Positions 8,710 through 18,462 of a DNA stretch of 64,000 bases are shown one piece after another; the first letter of the stretch is position 1, and each line of letters starts with the position of its first letter. Both the position numbers and the translations under genes were made by a program. The stretch is from JAIVGV01 sp036389335 (GTDB lineage: Bacteria > Acidobacteriota > Blastocatellia > Pyrinomonadales > Pyrinomonadaceae). Under the pieces are notes generated by a model, which worked only from the letters and a program-made list of their open reading frames with translations, made no database searches and was not told where the DNA came from. The DNA is taken from the NCBI GenBank assembly GCA_036389335.1, contig DASVQC010000103.1:1-64000 (forward strand), given 5' to 3'.

Positions 8710-10626
8710 TTAGTCGAAGGCTGAGAACAGCGTCCTGCCGCCCGACTGTCGGATGATGGTCGCGCGTGCCGCGCCGTCGTTGTCGTTGTTGTCGAGGCGA
8801 CCGTCGCCGTTCTTGTCGGTGCCGGCGATGCAGGCCGCCGTGACGCAGCCGTCGGCGAAGGCCACGACCGCGCGGCCTCGCTTGTCGATGGTCAGGTCGT
8901 TGAAGTCGAGGAGGTTGCGCGTGTTGCCGGGGCAGGTCGTGCCGAAGGTGCAGACGACGCCGCGCTGCACGGGGTCGCCCGGCGTGGCGTTGACCGTGAC
9001 CCACGTCGCGCCGCCGTCGTAGGTCGTGGCGACGTAGCCGAACCACGTTCCGTCAAAGGTCGTGTCGTCGCCGCGGCCGTTCGCGCCCTCGGTCGTCGAG
9101 CCGAGGAAGAAGACGGCGGCGCGGTTGGCGTCCCCGGCGATGGCTCCGGGGAAGACCGAGTTCTTGAGGTTGTGCGCGGCGCCGATGTCCGTCACGTTCC
9201 CCCAAGTGAGCCCGCGGTCGTGCGAGACGGCGACGCGTGCGCGCCCGTCTCCGTCGGAGTAGGCGAAGTAGACCGTGCCGTCAGAGCCGACGCCGACCGA
9301 AGGGTCGCTGTCGCCGGGCGTCGAGCCGGGCACGGTGCGGATGCTCCACGTCAGGCCGTTGTCCTCGGAGACGGCGACGCCCTGCGCGCCGTTGCAGGAC
9401 TTGTTCGGGACGTAGACCGTCCCGTCGGGCGCGACCTTGATGTGCCCGTGGATGCCGCCGCACTGGACGAGCGTGTACATCGGGATGGCGACGCCGAAGG
9501 TCAGCCCGCCGTTGTCGCTGCGCGCGATCTCGGCGAGGCCGGAGTCCTGCGAGGCGTAGTAGATGGCGTGCGGGTAGTTCTGTAGGTTGAGGCCGGGCAA
9601 CTGCACGGCCCCGCCCTTGAGCGAGCCGTCGGCGTTGCGCGCGTAGGGGCCGCCGCCGACCGTCTGGTGGTCGACGCCCGAGTTGATGCCGGAGCCCTGA
9701 CTCGGCGTCCACGTCGCGCCGTCGTCGTCCGAGAACGACATCAGGCTCGACTTGACGGCGAGCTGCGAGACGAAGGTGCGCCCCGTGGAGCTGTCGGTGA
9801 AAAGTATCGGGTCGAGGCTCGTGATAGAAGTGTTGAAGGCGCTCACGTCCTCCCACGTCGCGGTCGCGGGCGTGGTCGCGTCGTTGAAGCGGACGCGCAA
9901 GGTCTGAAGGCCGGCGATGAACATGGCGGTGCCCGTGTTCCAGTTGACGCCGACGGTCGGCTCGCCCGCGCTCTCGCCTAAGCCCGAAGGCGCGGCGAAG
10001 TTCTGGTAGGTGGGCGGCGTCGCGGTCGAGGGCGTCGGCGTCGGCGTCGCGGGCGGGACGGGCTTGGCCTCGACGGCGGCGCTGCCGCGGTACTGGTCAA
10101 CGGTCGTGGCCGCGTAGTAGACGGCGTGGACGGTGTAGACGCCCGTGCCCGAGGCGGCGGGGTCAATCGTCGTCTCCTCACTCGTCAGCGGCCCCGTGGG
10201 CGACGTGAGGCCGTTGCCGGAGCTGGCGACGATGGGGCCGGTGTTCGAGCCCTTGTGGACGTAGAGGTCGTAGTCGGTGACGGGCAGGTTCCACTCCATC
10301 TTGACGCGCACGCGCTTGCCCGCCCACGCGGCCTGCGTGCCGCCGACGTTGAGGGTGAAGGTGTCGCAGGTAAGCCCTTCGCGGCACAGCGTCTCGCTGC
10401 CGACGACGACCGGGGCGTTCAGCGCGCCGCCGCCGAGGGCCGTCCCCGACCAAGTGACGGGGGCGGTCGCCGTCGGGCTGATGGTCACGGAGGCCGGGCT
10501 GGCGGCGTCCGCAGTCATTCTCTGCGAGAGGACGAAAATTGTTGTCAAAACGACGACCGCGCCGACGACCGCGCCGAGCGACTTAGAAGCACTCTTCGAT
10601 CTCGGGGTTCTCGATTTTCTCATCAC
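8710..10626 (-). CDS. Exported BNR/sialidase-like beta-propeller protein
   Basis: This 638-residue protein has a basic N-terminus and one hydrophobic signal or anchor (about 18-35: AVVGAVVVLTTIFVLS). Residues 45-190 look like a beta-sandwich related to pre-peptidase C-terminal domains (VTDYDLYVHKG). After a Pro/Thr linker (PPATPTPTPSTATP) comes a propeller with Asp-box motifs of the S-x-D-x-G-x-x-W type: SDDDGATWT, SEDNGLTWS, SHDRGLTWG, TYDGGATW. Such proteins are often called exo-alpha-sialidases, but no arginine triad or catalytic Tyr/Asp set could be assigned, so sialidase activity is not claimed. A secreted binding protein or hydrolase is likely. The start is the first of two adjacent ATG codons. 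Confidence 0.75.
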   Translation of the reverse strand: MMRKSRTPRSKSASKSLGAVVGAVVVLTTIFVLSQRMTADAASPASVTISPTATAPVTWSGTALGGGALNAPVVVGSETLCREGLTCDTFTLNVGGTQAAWAGKRVRVKMEWNLPVTDYDLYVHKGSNTGPIVASSGNGLTSPTGPLTSEETTIDPAASGTGVYTVHAVYYAATTVDQYRGSAAVEAKPVPPATPTPTPSTATPPTYQNFAAPSGLGESAGEPTVGVNWNTGTAMFIAGLQTLRVRFNDATTPATATWEDVSAFNTSITSLDPILFTDSSTGRTFVSQLAVKSSLMSFSDDDGATWTPSQGSGINSGVDHQTVGGGPYARNADGSLKGGAVQLPGLNLQNYPHAIYYASQDSGLAEIARSDNGGLTFGVAIPMYTLVQCGGIHGHIKVAPDGTVYVPNKSCNGAQGVAVSEDNGLTWSIRTVPGSTPGDSDPSVGVGSDGTVYFAYSDGDGRARVAVSHDRGLTWGNVTDIGAAHNLKNSVFPGAIAGDANRAAVFFLGSTTEGANGRGDDTTFDGTWFGYVATTYDGGATWVTVNATPGDPVQRGVVCTFGTTCPGNTRNLLDFNDLTIDKRGRAVVAFADGCVTAACIAGTDKNGDGRLDNNDNDGAARATIIRQSGGRTLFSAFD

Positions 10627-10820
10627 GAATGTTTCCTTCTGGCGGCGGGTGGGGTGCCCGGCAGGGTTGCGCCGGACAACCTTGCCAGTTCTCCTGATAG
10701 TTCAATGACGGACGGTGCAGTCTAGCGGCGGGGTCTTGGCTAATTCTTGGCTGGCGCTTGGGGCGAGACGCTCGACCGAAAACGAGAGAAAATCGACCGA
10801 AAATGCGCGGAAAAAATTTT

Positions 10821-10850
10821 GCGCCCGACACCTCGAAGGGTGTCGGGCGC
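10821..10850 (-). terminator. Rho-independent terminator of the subtilase gene
   Basis: GCGCCCGACACC pairs perfectly with GGTGTCGGGCGC around a 6-base loop. On the minus strand the hairpin is followed by AAAATTTTTTCC, giving a U-tract. It lies 39 bases past the subtilase stop codon and is the clearest intrinsic terminator in the window. Confidence 0.8.
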
Positions 10851-10888
10851 TGGCGTCAGTGTCCGAAAAGTTTAGGGAAGTCCGGCCC

Positions 10889-13873
10889 TTATTCCGCGTA
10901 CTGTCTGGCGAAGACGCTCATCGCGTGGGCGAGTTCGAGCCTCGTCAGCGCGGCCTGCGGGCGGAAACTGCCGCCCTCCGCGTTGAGCAGCCCGCGCTCA
11001 AGCGCGACGGCCACGTAACCGCGAAGCGCCGTAGGGATCGCGTAGGCGTCCGTGACGGAGAGGAGCGCGCCGGCCCTCTGCTCGGCCTCGGCCCTCAACC
11101 CCGAGGCGCGGACGAGCGCGACGGTCGCCGTCAGGCGGTCGGCCATGTCGTCCGGCCTGAAGCGCGAGCCCGGCGCGGCGTCGGGGAAGAGCGCGCCGCC
11201 CGGCGCGGCCTGAACGCTCCCGACGAAGAGGGCGGTCGTGCGGTCTGGCAGGTCGGTGTAAGAATACTGACCGGGCGCGTACTGCGGGACGCGCGCGCCG
11301 AGCACGAGCGCCGTCGCAAGGTCGGCCCGCGTCACGCCGAAGCCCGGGCGGAAAGAGTCTCCGAGCGGGAACATCACGAAGGAGCGGATGTTCTGGTAGA
11401 CCTCCTCGCGCGCCGACGGGCTCAGGCCGTCGACGTCCGGCAGGGGCGCGTACTCGGCGCGCGTCAACTCAAGCACGCCTGAGAACTGCTGCGGCGTCCC
11501 CGCCAAGCCCAGAGTGTTCGTGACGCCGACGCGCCAACGCCCGGCGGCGGGCGACTTGACGGCGACGCGCTCGCGCCTGCCGGTCAGACCCGGCACGTTC
11601 AGTTCGTTCGACGACGCGCGCCGCGCGCCGCCGGGGTCTGAGAGCGCGAGCGCGAGATCGTTCGTACTGTAGACCGGCCCCCACGCGATCTGCACGGAGG
11701 CGAGGAGCGCGCCCTCGGGAATGTTCAAGGGGGTTTCATAACCCGACACGGGCTGCGCCGTGCCGCCGAACTGCTGCAACGGGTCGTTTACGAAACGCAC
11801 CTGCCCGCGGTCGAGCGTGGCCCGCCACGCCCCTATGAGCCGTTCGGGAAATGCAGCTTCGAGCACGGCGGCGTGCGCGTTGAGCATCCCGGCCCCGACC
11901 TCGTGACGGTAGTAGGGCGCGAGCGGCGTCGCCGTCCGCTGAAGGATGTCGCGCACCTCGGCGGGCGTGAGGTCGGGGTTGGCTTCGAGCATGAGCGCGA
12001 CGACGCCGGACACCTGCGGCGCGCTGAAGCTCGTGCCCGTGCCCGCTGTGTAGTACAGACTCTCGGCCACCGACAGCTTGCGTGTGGAGGTGAGGCCGGA
12101 AGCGCCGAGGAGGTTTGCGCCCGAGCCGCGCAAGGAGACGACGTTCACGCCGGGCGCGACCAGCGTCGGGCGCGAGCCGGGGCCGCCGAACTCGCCGCGC
12201 GCGGAGAAGGACGCGAGGCGTCCTTTGTTGTCGGTCGCGCCGACCGAGACGACCCACGGCGCGGCGGCGTAAGGGTTCAGGCTGTGGAGGCCCGGCCCCC
12301 CGTTGCCCGCGGAGAAGACGACGTTGACGCCGCGCCCGTAGAGGATGCGCGTGGCGACGTTGACGGGGTCGTTCTCGTCGTAGAGGGTTTCCGCCGAGAA
12401 GCTACAGTTGACGACGCGCACGCTAAGTTCGGGGTGCGTCAGGACGTAGTCGAAGCCCGCGAGCACGTGGAAGAGGTTGAGGTCTCCGGCGCTCAGGCCG
12501 ACGAGCTTCGCGCCCGGCGCGACGCCCGCGTAAGCGCCGCCCGAGCGCGCGCCGTCGCCCGCGATCACCCCCGCGACGAAGGTGCCGTGGCCGTAAGTCA
12601 GGTCGGTATTCGGCACGTTCTCGACGCCGACCGGGTAGGTGAAACCGACGCTCACGCTCTGCGTGTCGGCCAGCTTGACGTTGCGCGCGACGCGACCGGC
12701 GAGGTCGGCGTGCGTGCCGTCGAGCCCCGTGTCTATCACGGCGACCGTGACGCCGCGCCCGGTCAAGGGCAGTCCCGCGTTGAAGGCGGTCAACTCCGAG
12801 TCGCGCGGGACGCGCTCCGCGCCCGCGAGGGCGACGTAGGGGTCGGAGTTCGTTTGCAGCGTGCGGTTGCCGTAGATGGAGCGCACGTTGGGCAGGCGCG
12901 AGATGGCGACGAGCTGTCGCCGCGTCGCCGTCACGGCGATGACGGGGAGCGCGCGGTAGAGCGTGCCGCCAAAGATGCCATTGAGGCGCAGGTCTGCGAG
13001 GTCGGACTCCGTCGGCTGTTGGTGGTAGACGACCGCCGCGTTGATGTTGCTGTCGTCGGTGGCGCGGTCGAGCAGGATGGCGAGTTCGGGGTCGAGACTC
13101 TGGAGGCCGGTGCGCTGCACGGCGTCGCTGCCGGTGGCGGTCACGCCGTCCGAGCCGGTCGCCGTCACGCCGTCAATGCCTTGGAGCGTCACCCCGTCGG
13201 CGCCGGTCGCGATGACGGCGTCCGCGCCTTCGAGGCGGAGGCTGGCCGGCACGATGGAGAAGACGCGGCCATCAGAGCCCGTGGCGGTGACGCCCTCTGC
13301 GCGCTCCACGCCGAGGCCGTCCGAGCCGGTCGCCGTCACGCCCTGCGCGTGCGCGAAGGAGAGGGCGTCGCTGCCGGTGGCGGTGACGCCGTCCGAGCCG
13401 GTCGCCGTCACCCCGTCCGAGCCCGTCGCCGTGACGCCCTCGGCCCGCCTGATCAGGAGCGAGTCTACGCGGTAGCGGGAGCCGTCCGACCCCGTAACGG
13501 TGACGCCGTCGGAGCCGGTGACGGTGACGCCGTCAGCCGAGGCGATGCTCATGGCGTCAACGCCGCGGGCCACGAGCGCGTCGGCCCCGGTGTAAGGGAG
13601 GCCGTCGGAGCCGGTGGCGGTCACACCGTCGCTGCCCGTCGCCGTCACCCCGTCCGAGCCGGTCGCCGTGACGCCGTTGACCTTGAAGGCGAGCAGGTCG
13701 TCGCTCCCGGTGGCCGTGACGCCGGAGAGGTCTGTGAGGGTGATGCCGTCCACGCCCGTGAGCGAGATGCCTTCGCCGCGCCTGACGCTCACGCCAGCCG
13801 TCGCCGCGCCCGCCGAGAGTAGGCAGGCGAGGAGCACGGCGACAACTTTTCGCGACTTTCTTAACGCGCGCAT
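10889..13873 (-). CDS. Subtilisin-family (S8) protease with octapeptide repeats and SLH-like C-terminus
   Basis: This 994-residue secreted protease has a signal peptide (1-26, ending ATA), about 27 octapeptide units (36-251, consensus VTATGSDG), an inhibitor-like propeptide region (about 265-340), a peptidase S8 domain and a C-terminal region with S-layer-homology-like modules. The catalytic triad is complete: Asp381 (AVIDTGLDGTHADLAG), His429 (YGHGTFVAG) and Ser615 (GTSFSAPQVSG). The C-terminus contains FRPGFGVTRADLA, LFPDAAPGSRF and SFRPQAALTRLELAHA, typical of SLH repeats that bind cell-wall polymers. It is likely surface-attached or secreted and degrades proteins outside the cell. An intrinsic terminator follows; no operon partner is evident. 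Confidence 0.92.
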   Translation of the reverse strand: MRALRKSRKVVAVLLACLLSAGAATAGVSVRRGEGISLTGVDGITLTDLSGVTATGSDDLLAFKVNGVTATGSDGVTATGSDGVTATGSDGLPYTGADALVARGVDAMSIASADGVTVTGSDGVTVTGSDGSRYRVDSLLIRRAEGVTATGSDGVTATGSDGVTATGSDALSFAHAQGVTATGSDGLGVERAEGVTATGSDGRVFSIVPASLRLEGADAVIATGADGVTLQGIDGVTATGSDGVTATGSDAVQRTGLQSLDPELAILLDRATDDSNINAAVVYHQQPTESDLADLRLNGIFGGTLYRALPVIAVTATRRQLVAISRLPNVRSIYGNRTLQTNSDPYVALAGAERVPRDSELTAFNAGLPLTGRGVTVAVIDTGLDGTHADLAGRVARNVKLADTQSVSVGFTYPVGVENVPNTDLTYGHGTFVAGVIAGDGARSGGAYAGVAPGAKLVGLSAGDLNLFHVLAGFDYVLTHPELSVRVVNCSFSAETLYDENDPVNVATRILYGRGVNVVFSAGNGGPGLHSLNPYAAAPWVVSVGATDNKGRLASFSARGEFGGPGSRPTLVAPGVNVVSLRGSGANLLGASGLTSTRKLSVAESLYYTAGTGTSFSAPQVSGVVALMLEANPDLTPAEVRDILQRTATPLAPYYRHEVGAGMLNAHAAVLEAAFPERLIGAWRATLDRGQVRFVNDPLQQFGGTAQPVSGYETPLNIPEGALLASVQIAWGPVYSTNDLALALSDPGGARRASSNELNVPGLTGRRERVAVKSPAAGRWRVGVTNTLGLAGTPQQFSGVLELTRAEYAPLPDVDGLSPSAREEVYQNIRSFVMFPLGDSFRPGFGVTRADLATALVLGARVPQYAPGQYSYTDLPDRTTALFVGSVQAAPGGALFPDAAPGSRFRPDDMADRLTATVALVRASGLRAEAEQRAGALLSVTDAYAIPTALRGYVAVALERGLLNAEGGSFRPQAALTRLELAHAMSVFARQYAE
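13121..13768 (-). repeat. 24-bp coding repeats (octapeptide array) in the subtilase gene
   Basis: About 27 units of 24 bp encode VTATGSDG and variants. Eleven units keep VTATGSD exactly and two read VTVTGSD; the rest are degenerate (LPYTGADA, LVARGVDA, LGVERAEG). The period stays at eight residues through the degenerate units, with single-residue slips at two places. Such arrays can change length by recombination. Confidence 0.85.
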
Positions 13874-14089
13874 AGTAATAGTCGGGCCGAAACAGCGTTA
13901 CTTCTACAAACCTTAAAGTAAGGATGGGTGAGGTTGACCAACGAGCCGGGGGCGCGGCGACGCCCGTGCGACTGACGAAGGGGCGCGACTCGAACCCCTC
14001 TCGTCTCTACTACCGGCGCTCGCCGCCTCACTGATGATACAGCAGGCCCCGCGCCGGGTAAATCCGCGGTGGCCGACACGGGGGCCATC

Positions 14090-17000
14090 TCACCCGACCG
14101 ACTCGCGGTAGACCCTCTGCGTCTCCTGCGCGGGCTCGACGCCAAGCTCCTCGCGCAGGAGGCCGCGCAGCGTCTCGTACTGCTCCTTGACGGCGACGCG
14201 GTTGCCGAGCGCCGCGTGGGCGCGAATGACGCGGCAGTGAACCTCCTCGCGGAAGGGATCGTCGCGCAGTATCTTCTGCGCCAAGGCGAGGGAGCGTTCC
14301 CACTCGGCGGCCTCCTGCGCCGCCGCGGCGAGCTTTTCGAGCATGCGAAGGTATTGGTCGCGGTAATAGGAGCGCTGCTCCTCGACCCACTCGTCGTGCG
14401 TGCCGCGCATGAACTCGCCCCGGTAGAGCGCCACGGCGTCCTCGTAAGCCTGAAGGCAGCGCTCGGCCTCTCCGCGCCTGCGCGCCGCCGCGGCCTCGTC
14501 CACGAGGCGGTTGAACTCCTCCACGTCCGAGCGGTAGGAGAGGTCGGGGTTGAGCAGGTATTCCCCGTCTTTATAAAGCAGGAAGTTCTGGCGGAGGAGT
14601 TGGTTGCTGTTGAGCGCCTTGCGGACGTAGGAGATCGTGGGGTGGAACTTCTTCTCGACGCTTTCGGGGTCGTCGTCGCCCCAGAAGGCGTCGATGATCG
14701 TGTCCTTCGAGGCGCGGCGGTGCTGGCGCGAGGCGATGAAGCAGAGGATGTCGCGCGCTCTCTTGCTCGTCCACGCCTCAGGCGCGAGCGGGCGCGCCCG
14801 CTCGCGGTAGATTTCGACCGGGCCGAGCATGTTGATGACGAGATCGCTCGACGACTCGGACGCCGAGGCGGCGCGCGCCGCGGGAGCTGCCTCGCGCGGC
14901 GGGGGCGGCTCGGACTGCAGCGCCGAGAGTCTGCGCCGCAAGTCGGCGGGCAGGAGCTTCTGCGCCTCCTCCAGCGAGAACAGGCGCGGGTTGCGCTCGA
15001 CCTCGCGCCGGAGCCAGTACTCCAAGTCGTAGCGCACGGCCAACTCCAGCGCGCGCCGCAGGTGCCCCAGATACTCCTTCTCCCCGCCCGCCTCCATGTC
15101 GCACGCGGCGAGCGCCATCGCGGCCTGCGCCTCGTAGTAATGAAAGTTGTGCTCGCGGAAGTGGCGGAGGGCCGGGACGAGTTCGGAGCGCGCGCCGTCG
15201 TGCTCGCCCTGCGCGAGCATGACGTGGGCGCGGGCCAGCACCGCCGACTTCAGCGCCGCCTCGTTCTGCATCGCGGCGCGCGCCGCGACCAGCCGGTCGA
15301 GGGCCGCGCGCGCCGCGGCGAGATCGCCCTCCCGCGCCGAGAGCACGGCCCGCTCCTCCGGCAGTTCGTACCGCGCGAGATCAACCCCGGCCTCCTTGTA
15401 GGTGCGCTCCGCGCGCGCGTAGAACTCCACGGCCCGCTCGAACTCCCGACGCTCACGATACAGGTTGCCGTAGTTCTCGAAGACCTCGCCCTGCAGCACT
15501 CCGAGGTTGAAGAGCTGCGACAGTTCGAGCGAGCGGTCGAGGTGCGTCTCGCACTCGTCGAACTCGCCCCGGTAGAGGTGACAGCGCGCGATGTTGAGGT
15601 GCACCGCCGCCTCCTGCGGGATGGGCGGCGCGTTCCTGCCGTACTGGAGCGTGCGGCGCAGCCAGCGCAGCGCCTCTCCGAAGTCGCCGCGGGTGAGCGC
15701 CGGCAGCCCAAGGTTGTGCGACATCAGGCGCGCGTAGTGTTCGTCGCCGTGGTCTTCCGCGCCCTGCAACGCGACGCGCAGCTCACGCTCCGCCGCGGCC
15801 CAATCGCCTTTCGCCATCAGACACAGCCCGCGCGTGCCGGCGCACTTGGCGCTGACGACCGAGTCCCCGTCCGCCAACTCGGCGGCGCGGTCGAGGTGTG
15901 AGAGCGCCGTTTCGAGGTCGCCGTAACGCCGCTCGACGGTCGCGAGCGAGCGCAGCGTTTCGGCCTCGCCCTCGCGGTCGTTCTGCTCGCGCAGGAGCGC
16001 GGCGGCGCGGCGGTAGAGCGAGCGCGCGGAGTCCAGCTCTTCGCGCAGGCGCGCCACCTCGCCGCGGAAGAAGAGGGCGCGCGGGTGCGCCCTGAGAGCT
16101 TCGGCGGGCAGCGCCTCGACGAGCGAGGCGAGGGAGGCCAGCGCGCCCGCCGCGATCCAGTGGCCGCCCCGCTCCGCGACGACCGCGGCGGCCCGCCCGA
16201 AGTCTTCCGAGGCGATGAGGTGGCGCGCGGCGTGCTCCCACTCCCCGCGTTCGAGGTAGAAGTCGGCGCAGCGGGCGTGCTCGGCGGCCACCTCGTCGCG
16301 CCCCGACTCTTGACTGAACCTCCGCTGTAAAAAACTCCGGAAGAGCGGGTGGAGGCGGTACTCTTCGCCGCGGCTGTCCCGCGCCACCGTCATGAAGACG
16401 TTGCGCCGCACGAGTTCGGGCAAGACGTGGCGGCTGTTCACCTCCGGGTAGAGGCGCGCGCACGCGTCCAGCTCGATCCGGTCGAGCAGCGCGATGCGCA
16501 GCAGGAAGCGTCCCACGTCGTCGGGCTCTTCGGCGAAGACCTCCTCGGCGAAGTAGTCGAAGATGTCGTGCTCCGAACGTCGCAGAACTTCCCGGAGGTC
16601 GGCGTCGCCCCCCTCGCCCGCCGCCAACGACTGCGCCTCGCGCTGCGCGAACTGCCTCACCAGTTGCAGCGCGGTGATCCACCCCTGCGTGCGCTCGCGG
16701 TACTCGGCCAGTTGCGCGGGGCTGAGTTCGAGGTCGAACACTTGGCGGAAAAGCTGGCGCGTCTCCTCGTCCGTGAAGAGGAGTTCCTGGCGATCGATGA
16801 TGGCGAGCGAGTCCTGCGAGCGCAGGCGCGAGAGGGCCAGCGGCGGGACGTCGCGCGAGACGACGATGACGTGCATCACGTCGGGCAGGTAAGAGATCAG
16901 GCGGTCAAGGACGGCGTGAACCGCGGTCTCGCGGCCAAGGTGGTGGTAGTCGTCCAGCACCACGACGAGCTGCTGGCTGACCTCGCGGAGCACCTCGTCG

Positions 17001-17428
17001 AGGAACACGTCGACGGCGCGCGCGGGGCTGCGCGCGATCTCGTCAGCCGACTGGCGCAGGTAGGAGAGCGTCACGTCGCCGAAGCCGGGCACGGACTGCC
17101 TGACGCCGTGCGTGAGGTATTCGAGGAAGACGAGCGGGTCGGCGTCCCCCCGGTCGAGCTGGTACCAGACGAACCGGCGCGCGTGCGCCCTGACGAAGTC
17201 CGCGACGAGCGTGGTCTTGCCCGAGCCCGCAGGGGCCGCGACGAGGGTTACGGGGTGCGAGAGGTTGGACTGTAGGCGTTCGGTCAGGCGCGGGCGCGAG
17301 AGCAGCACGGAGGCGGGCTGAGGCGGGAGGAGTTTCGTCCGCAGGAAGAAGGTCGGACGCTTGCGCGCGTCCTCCGGCGCGGGCCGGGCCGGCGCGGGGG
17401 CGCCGTCGCTTCTCGTCGTCTGAGCCAT
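14090..17428 (-). CDS. MalT-like STAND ATPase regulator with OmpR/BTAD (SARP-type) C-terminus
   Basis: This 1112-residue regulator has a STAND/NACHT-type ATPase at its N-terminus (Walker A APAGSGKTT at 65-73, Walker B LVVVLDDYHHL). A helical arm and a long TPR-like sensor region (about 400-830) follow. The C-terminal effector is not the LuxR helix of MalT: it has an OmpR-type winged helix (SKRARDILCFIASRQHRRAS) and a BTAD domain, as in SARP activators. STAND regulators switch on transcription when an inducer binds the TPR arm. The ATG at 17428 is chosen over an upstream GTG because GGAGG sits nine bases before it. It starts 41 bases after a second, shorter STAND-type gene. Confidence 0.85.
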   Translation of the reverse strand: MAQTTRSDGAPAPARPAPEDARKRPTFFLRTKLLPPQPASVLLSRPRLTERLQSNLSHPVTLVAAPAGSGKTTLVADFVRAHARRFVWYQLDRGDADPLVFLEYLTHGVRQSVPGFGDVTLSYLRQSADEIARSPARAVDVFLDEVLREVSQQLVVVLDDYHHLGRETAVHAVLDRLISYLPDVMHVIVVSRDVPPLALSRLRSQDSLAIIDRQELLFTDEETRQLFRQVFDLELSPAQLAEYRERTQGWITALQLVRQFAQREAQSLAAGEGGDADLREVLRRSEHDIFDYFAEEVFAEEPDDVGRFLLRIALLDRIELDACARLYPEVNSRHVLPELVRRNVFMTVARDSRGEEYRLHPLFRSFLQRRFSQESGRDEVAAEHARCADFYLERGEWEHAARHLIASEDFGRAAAVVAERGGHWIAAGALASLASLVEALPAEALRAHPRALFFRGEVARLREELDSARSLYRRAAALLREQNDREGEAETLRSLATVERRYGDLETALSHLDRAAELADGDSVVSAKCAGTRGLCLMAKGDWAAAERELRVALQGAEDHGDEHYARLMSHNLGLPALTRGDFGEALRWLRRTLQYGRNAPPIPQEAAVHLNIARCHLYRGEFDECETHLDRSLELSQLFNLGVLQGEVFENYGNLYRERREFERAVEFYARAERTYKEAGVDLARYELPEERAVLSAREGDLAAARAALDRLVAARAAMQNEAALKSAVLARAHVMLAQGEHDGARSELVPALRHFREHNFHYYEAQAAMALAACDMEAGGEKEYLGHLRRALELAVRYDLEYWLRREVERNPRLFSLEEAQKLLPADLRRRLSALQSEPPPPREAAPAARAASASESSSDLVINMLGPVEIYRERARPLAPEAWTSKRARDILCFIASRQHRRASKDTIIDAFWGDDDPESVEKKFHPTISYVRKALNSNQLLRQNFLLYKDGEYLLNPDLSYRSDVEEFNRLVDEAAAARRRGEAERCLQAYEDAVALYRGEFMRGTHDEWVEEQRSYYRDQYLRMLEKLAAAAQEAAEWERSLALAQKILRDDPFREEVHCRVIRAHAALGNRVAVKEQYETLRGLLREELGVEPAQETQRVYRESVG

Positions 17429-17469
17429 CGGGCGAAGCCTCCGCCGCTCTCGTTGGAGTTTGTCCGAGC

Positions 17470-18219
17470 TTAACACGGCGGCAGTCGCGCCTCTACACGG
17501 GCGTAAGGGGTAGCGCGTCCTGCGCCCCTCATCCGCAGCGCCAGCGCGTCGAGCGCGGCGGCGCGACCTCCGGTGCGTTCGAGGGACGCGCGCGCGTCGC
17601 GCCCCGCGAGCCCGTAGCCGGCGAACAAGTCAGCCGCCTCCTGCGGGGTGAACGCCAGCGCGGCCTCTTCGACGAGGCAGAGCATCTGCTTCGAGCGCAT
17701 GCGCCACACGGGCGTCGGCGGGAGGCTGCGCCCGATGATCAGCATGTGCGCCTCCGGGGGCAGCAGCGGCAGGAGCCGGCGGAAGAACGGCACGACCCAC
17801 CCCGCGTCGTAGATCAGGTGCAGGTCGTCAATCACCATCAGCAGCGGCTCGCCCACGCACTCCTGCAACTCGTAGAGGAACGCTTCGGCGAGGGCGGGGA
17901 TGTCGTCGAGGTCGGGCGACTCCGCGAAATCCGCCAGAACCTCCCGCCCGAAGCCGGGGCGCTGCCGGCGCACGCTCTCCGTCAGGTAGCGGATGAAGAT
18001 CGGCAGCTCGCCGTCCGGGGCTTCGACCGTGTACCAAGCCGTGCGCCTCCCGCAACGCCGCGCGAAGTCTGCCGCCAACAGCGTCTTGCCCGTGCCCGCG
18101 CGCCCCGTAATGATGGTGGAGGTGCACGAGTCGAGCCCCTCGCCCAACATCCTGAGAAGGCGCGCGCGCGAGGCGCGCGGGGCTTGGGGGACGGCGATCT
18201 TGTCGTGAATGACTTGCAT
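17470..18219 (-). CDS. Stand-alone MalT-like ATPase domain protein
   Basis: This protein of about 249 residues holds only the ATPase half of a MalT/STAND regulator: Walker A GRAGTGKT (39-46), Walker B LLMVIDDLHLIYD, and the R/S motif IIGRSLPPTPVWRMRS also seen in the downstream full-length regulator (VVSRDVPPLALSRLRS). It ends shortly after the helical domain and has no sensor repeats or DNA-binding domain. The start is set at the ATG at 18219, because upstream sequence in frame lacks similarity. It is transcribed with the next gene (41-base gap). It may hetero-oligomerise with and modulate that regulator, or be a decayed duplicate. Confidence 0.75.
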   Translation of the reverse strand: MQVIHDKIAVPQAPRASRARLLRMLGEGLDSCTSTIITGRAGTGKTLLAADFARRCGRRTAWYTVEAPDGELPIFIRYLTESVRRQRPGFGREVLADFAESPDLDDIPALAEAFLYELQECVGEPLLMVIDDLHLIYDAGWVVPFFRRLLPLLPPEAHMLIIGRSLPPTPVWRMRSKQMLCLVEEAALAFTPQEAADLFAGYGLAGRDARASLERTGGRAAALDALALRMRGAGRATPYARVEARLPPC

Positions 18220-18394
18220 ACTCGCTGCTACTAACAGCCCTCGGCGGGGCACGGCGACGCGCGCGCCGTTCAAAGCAAGGCGGTCGGGCCTGATTTGAAG
18301 TATATGCGTCCGACTTGGCTAATTCTTGAGTGCCCGAGCGGGGAAAGCGTGCACTCTGATGAAAGGCCGAGCCGCCGGAGATCGAACTCTCTGA

Positions 18395-18434
18395 AAAGCC
18401 GGCGCGAAGCTCAAATGAGCTTCGCGCCGGCTTT
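18395..18434. terminator. Strong 18-bp terminator hairpin
   Basis: AAAGCCGGCGCGAAGCTC (18395-18412) pairs perfectly with 18417-18434 around AAAT. On the minus strand the stem ends in TTTTCAG. It lies 29 bases past the AlkB-like gene and before the STAND pair, so the regulators have their own promoter or rely on read-through. Confidence 0.75.
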
Positions 18435-18462
18435 CTTCGACGTACGTCAAAGCGTGACGTGC

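Noticed and set aside
13121..13768. CRISPR-like array of regular 24-bp repeats
   Set aside because: The units are contiguous, in frame and encode an octapeptide inside a protease gene. There are no unique spacers and no cas genes.
13980..14050. tRNA-like T-arm on the minus strand (GGGGTTCGAGTC)
   Set aside because: The arms do not fold into a cloverleaf and the acceptor and anticodon arms are missing.
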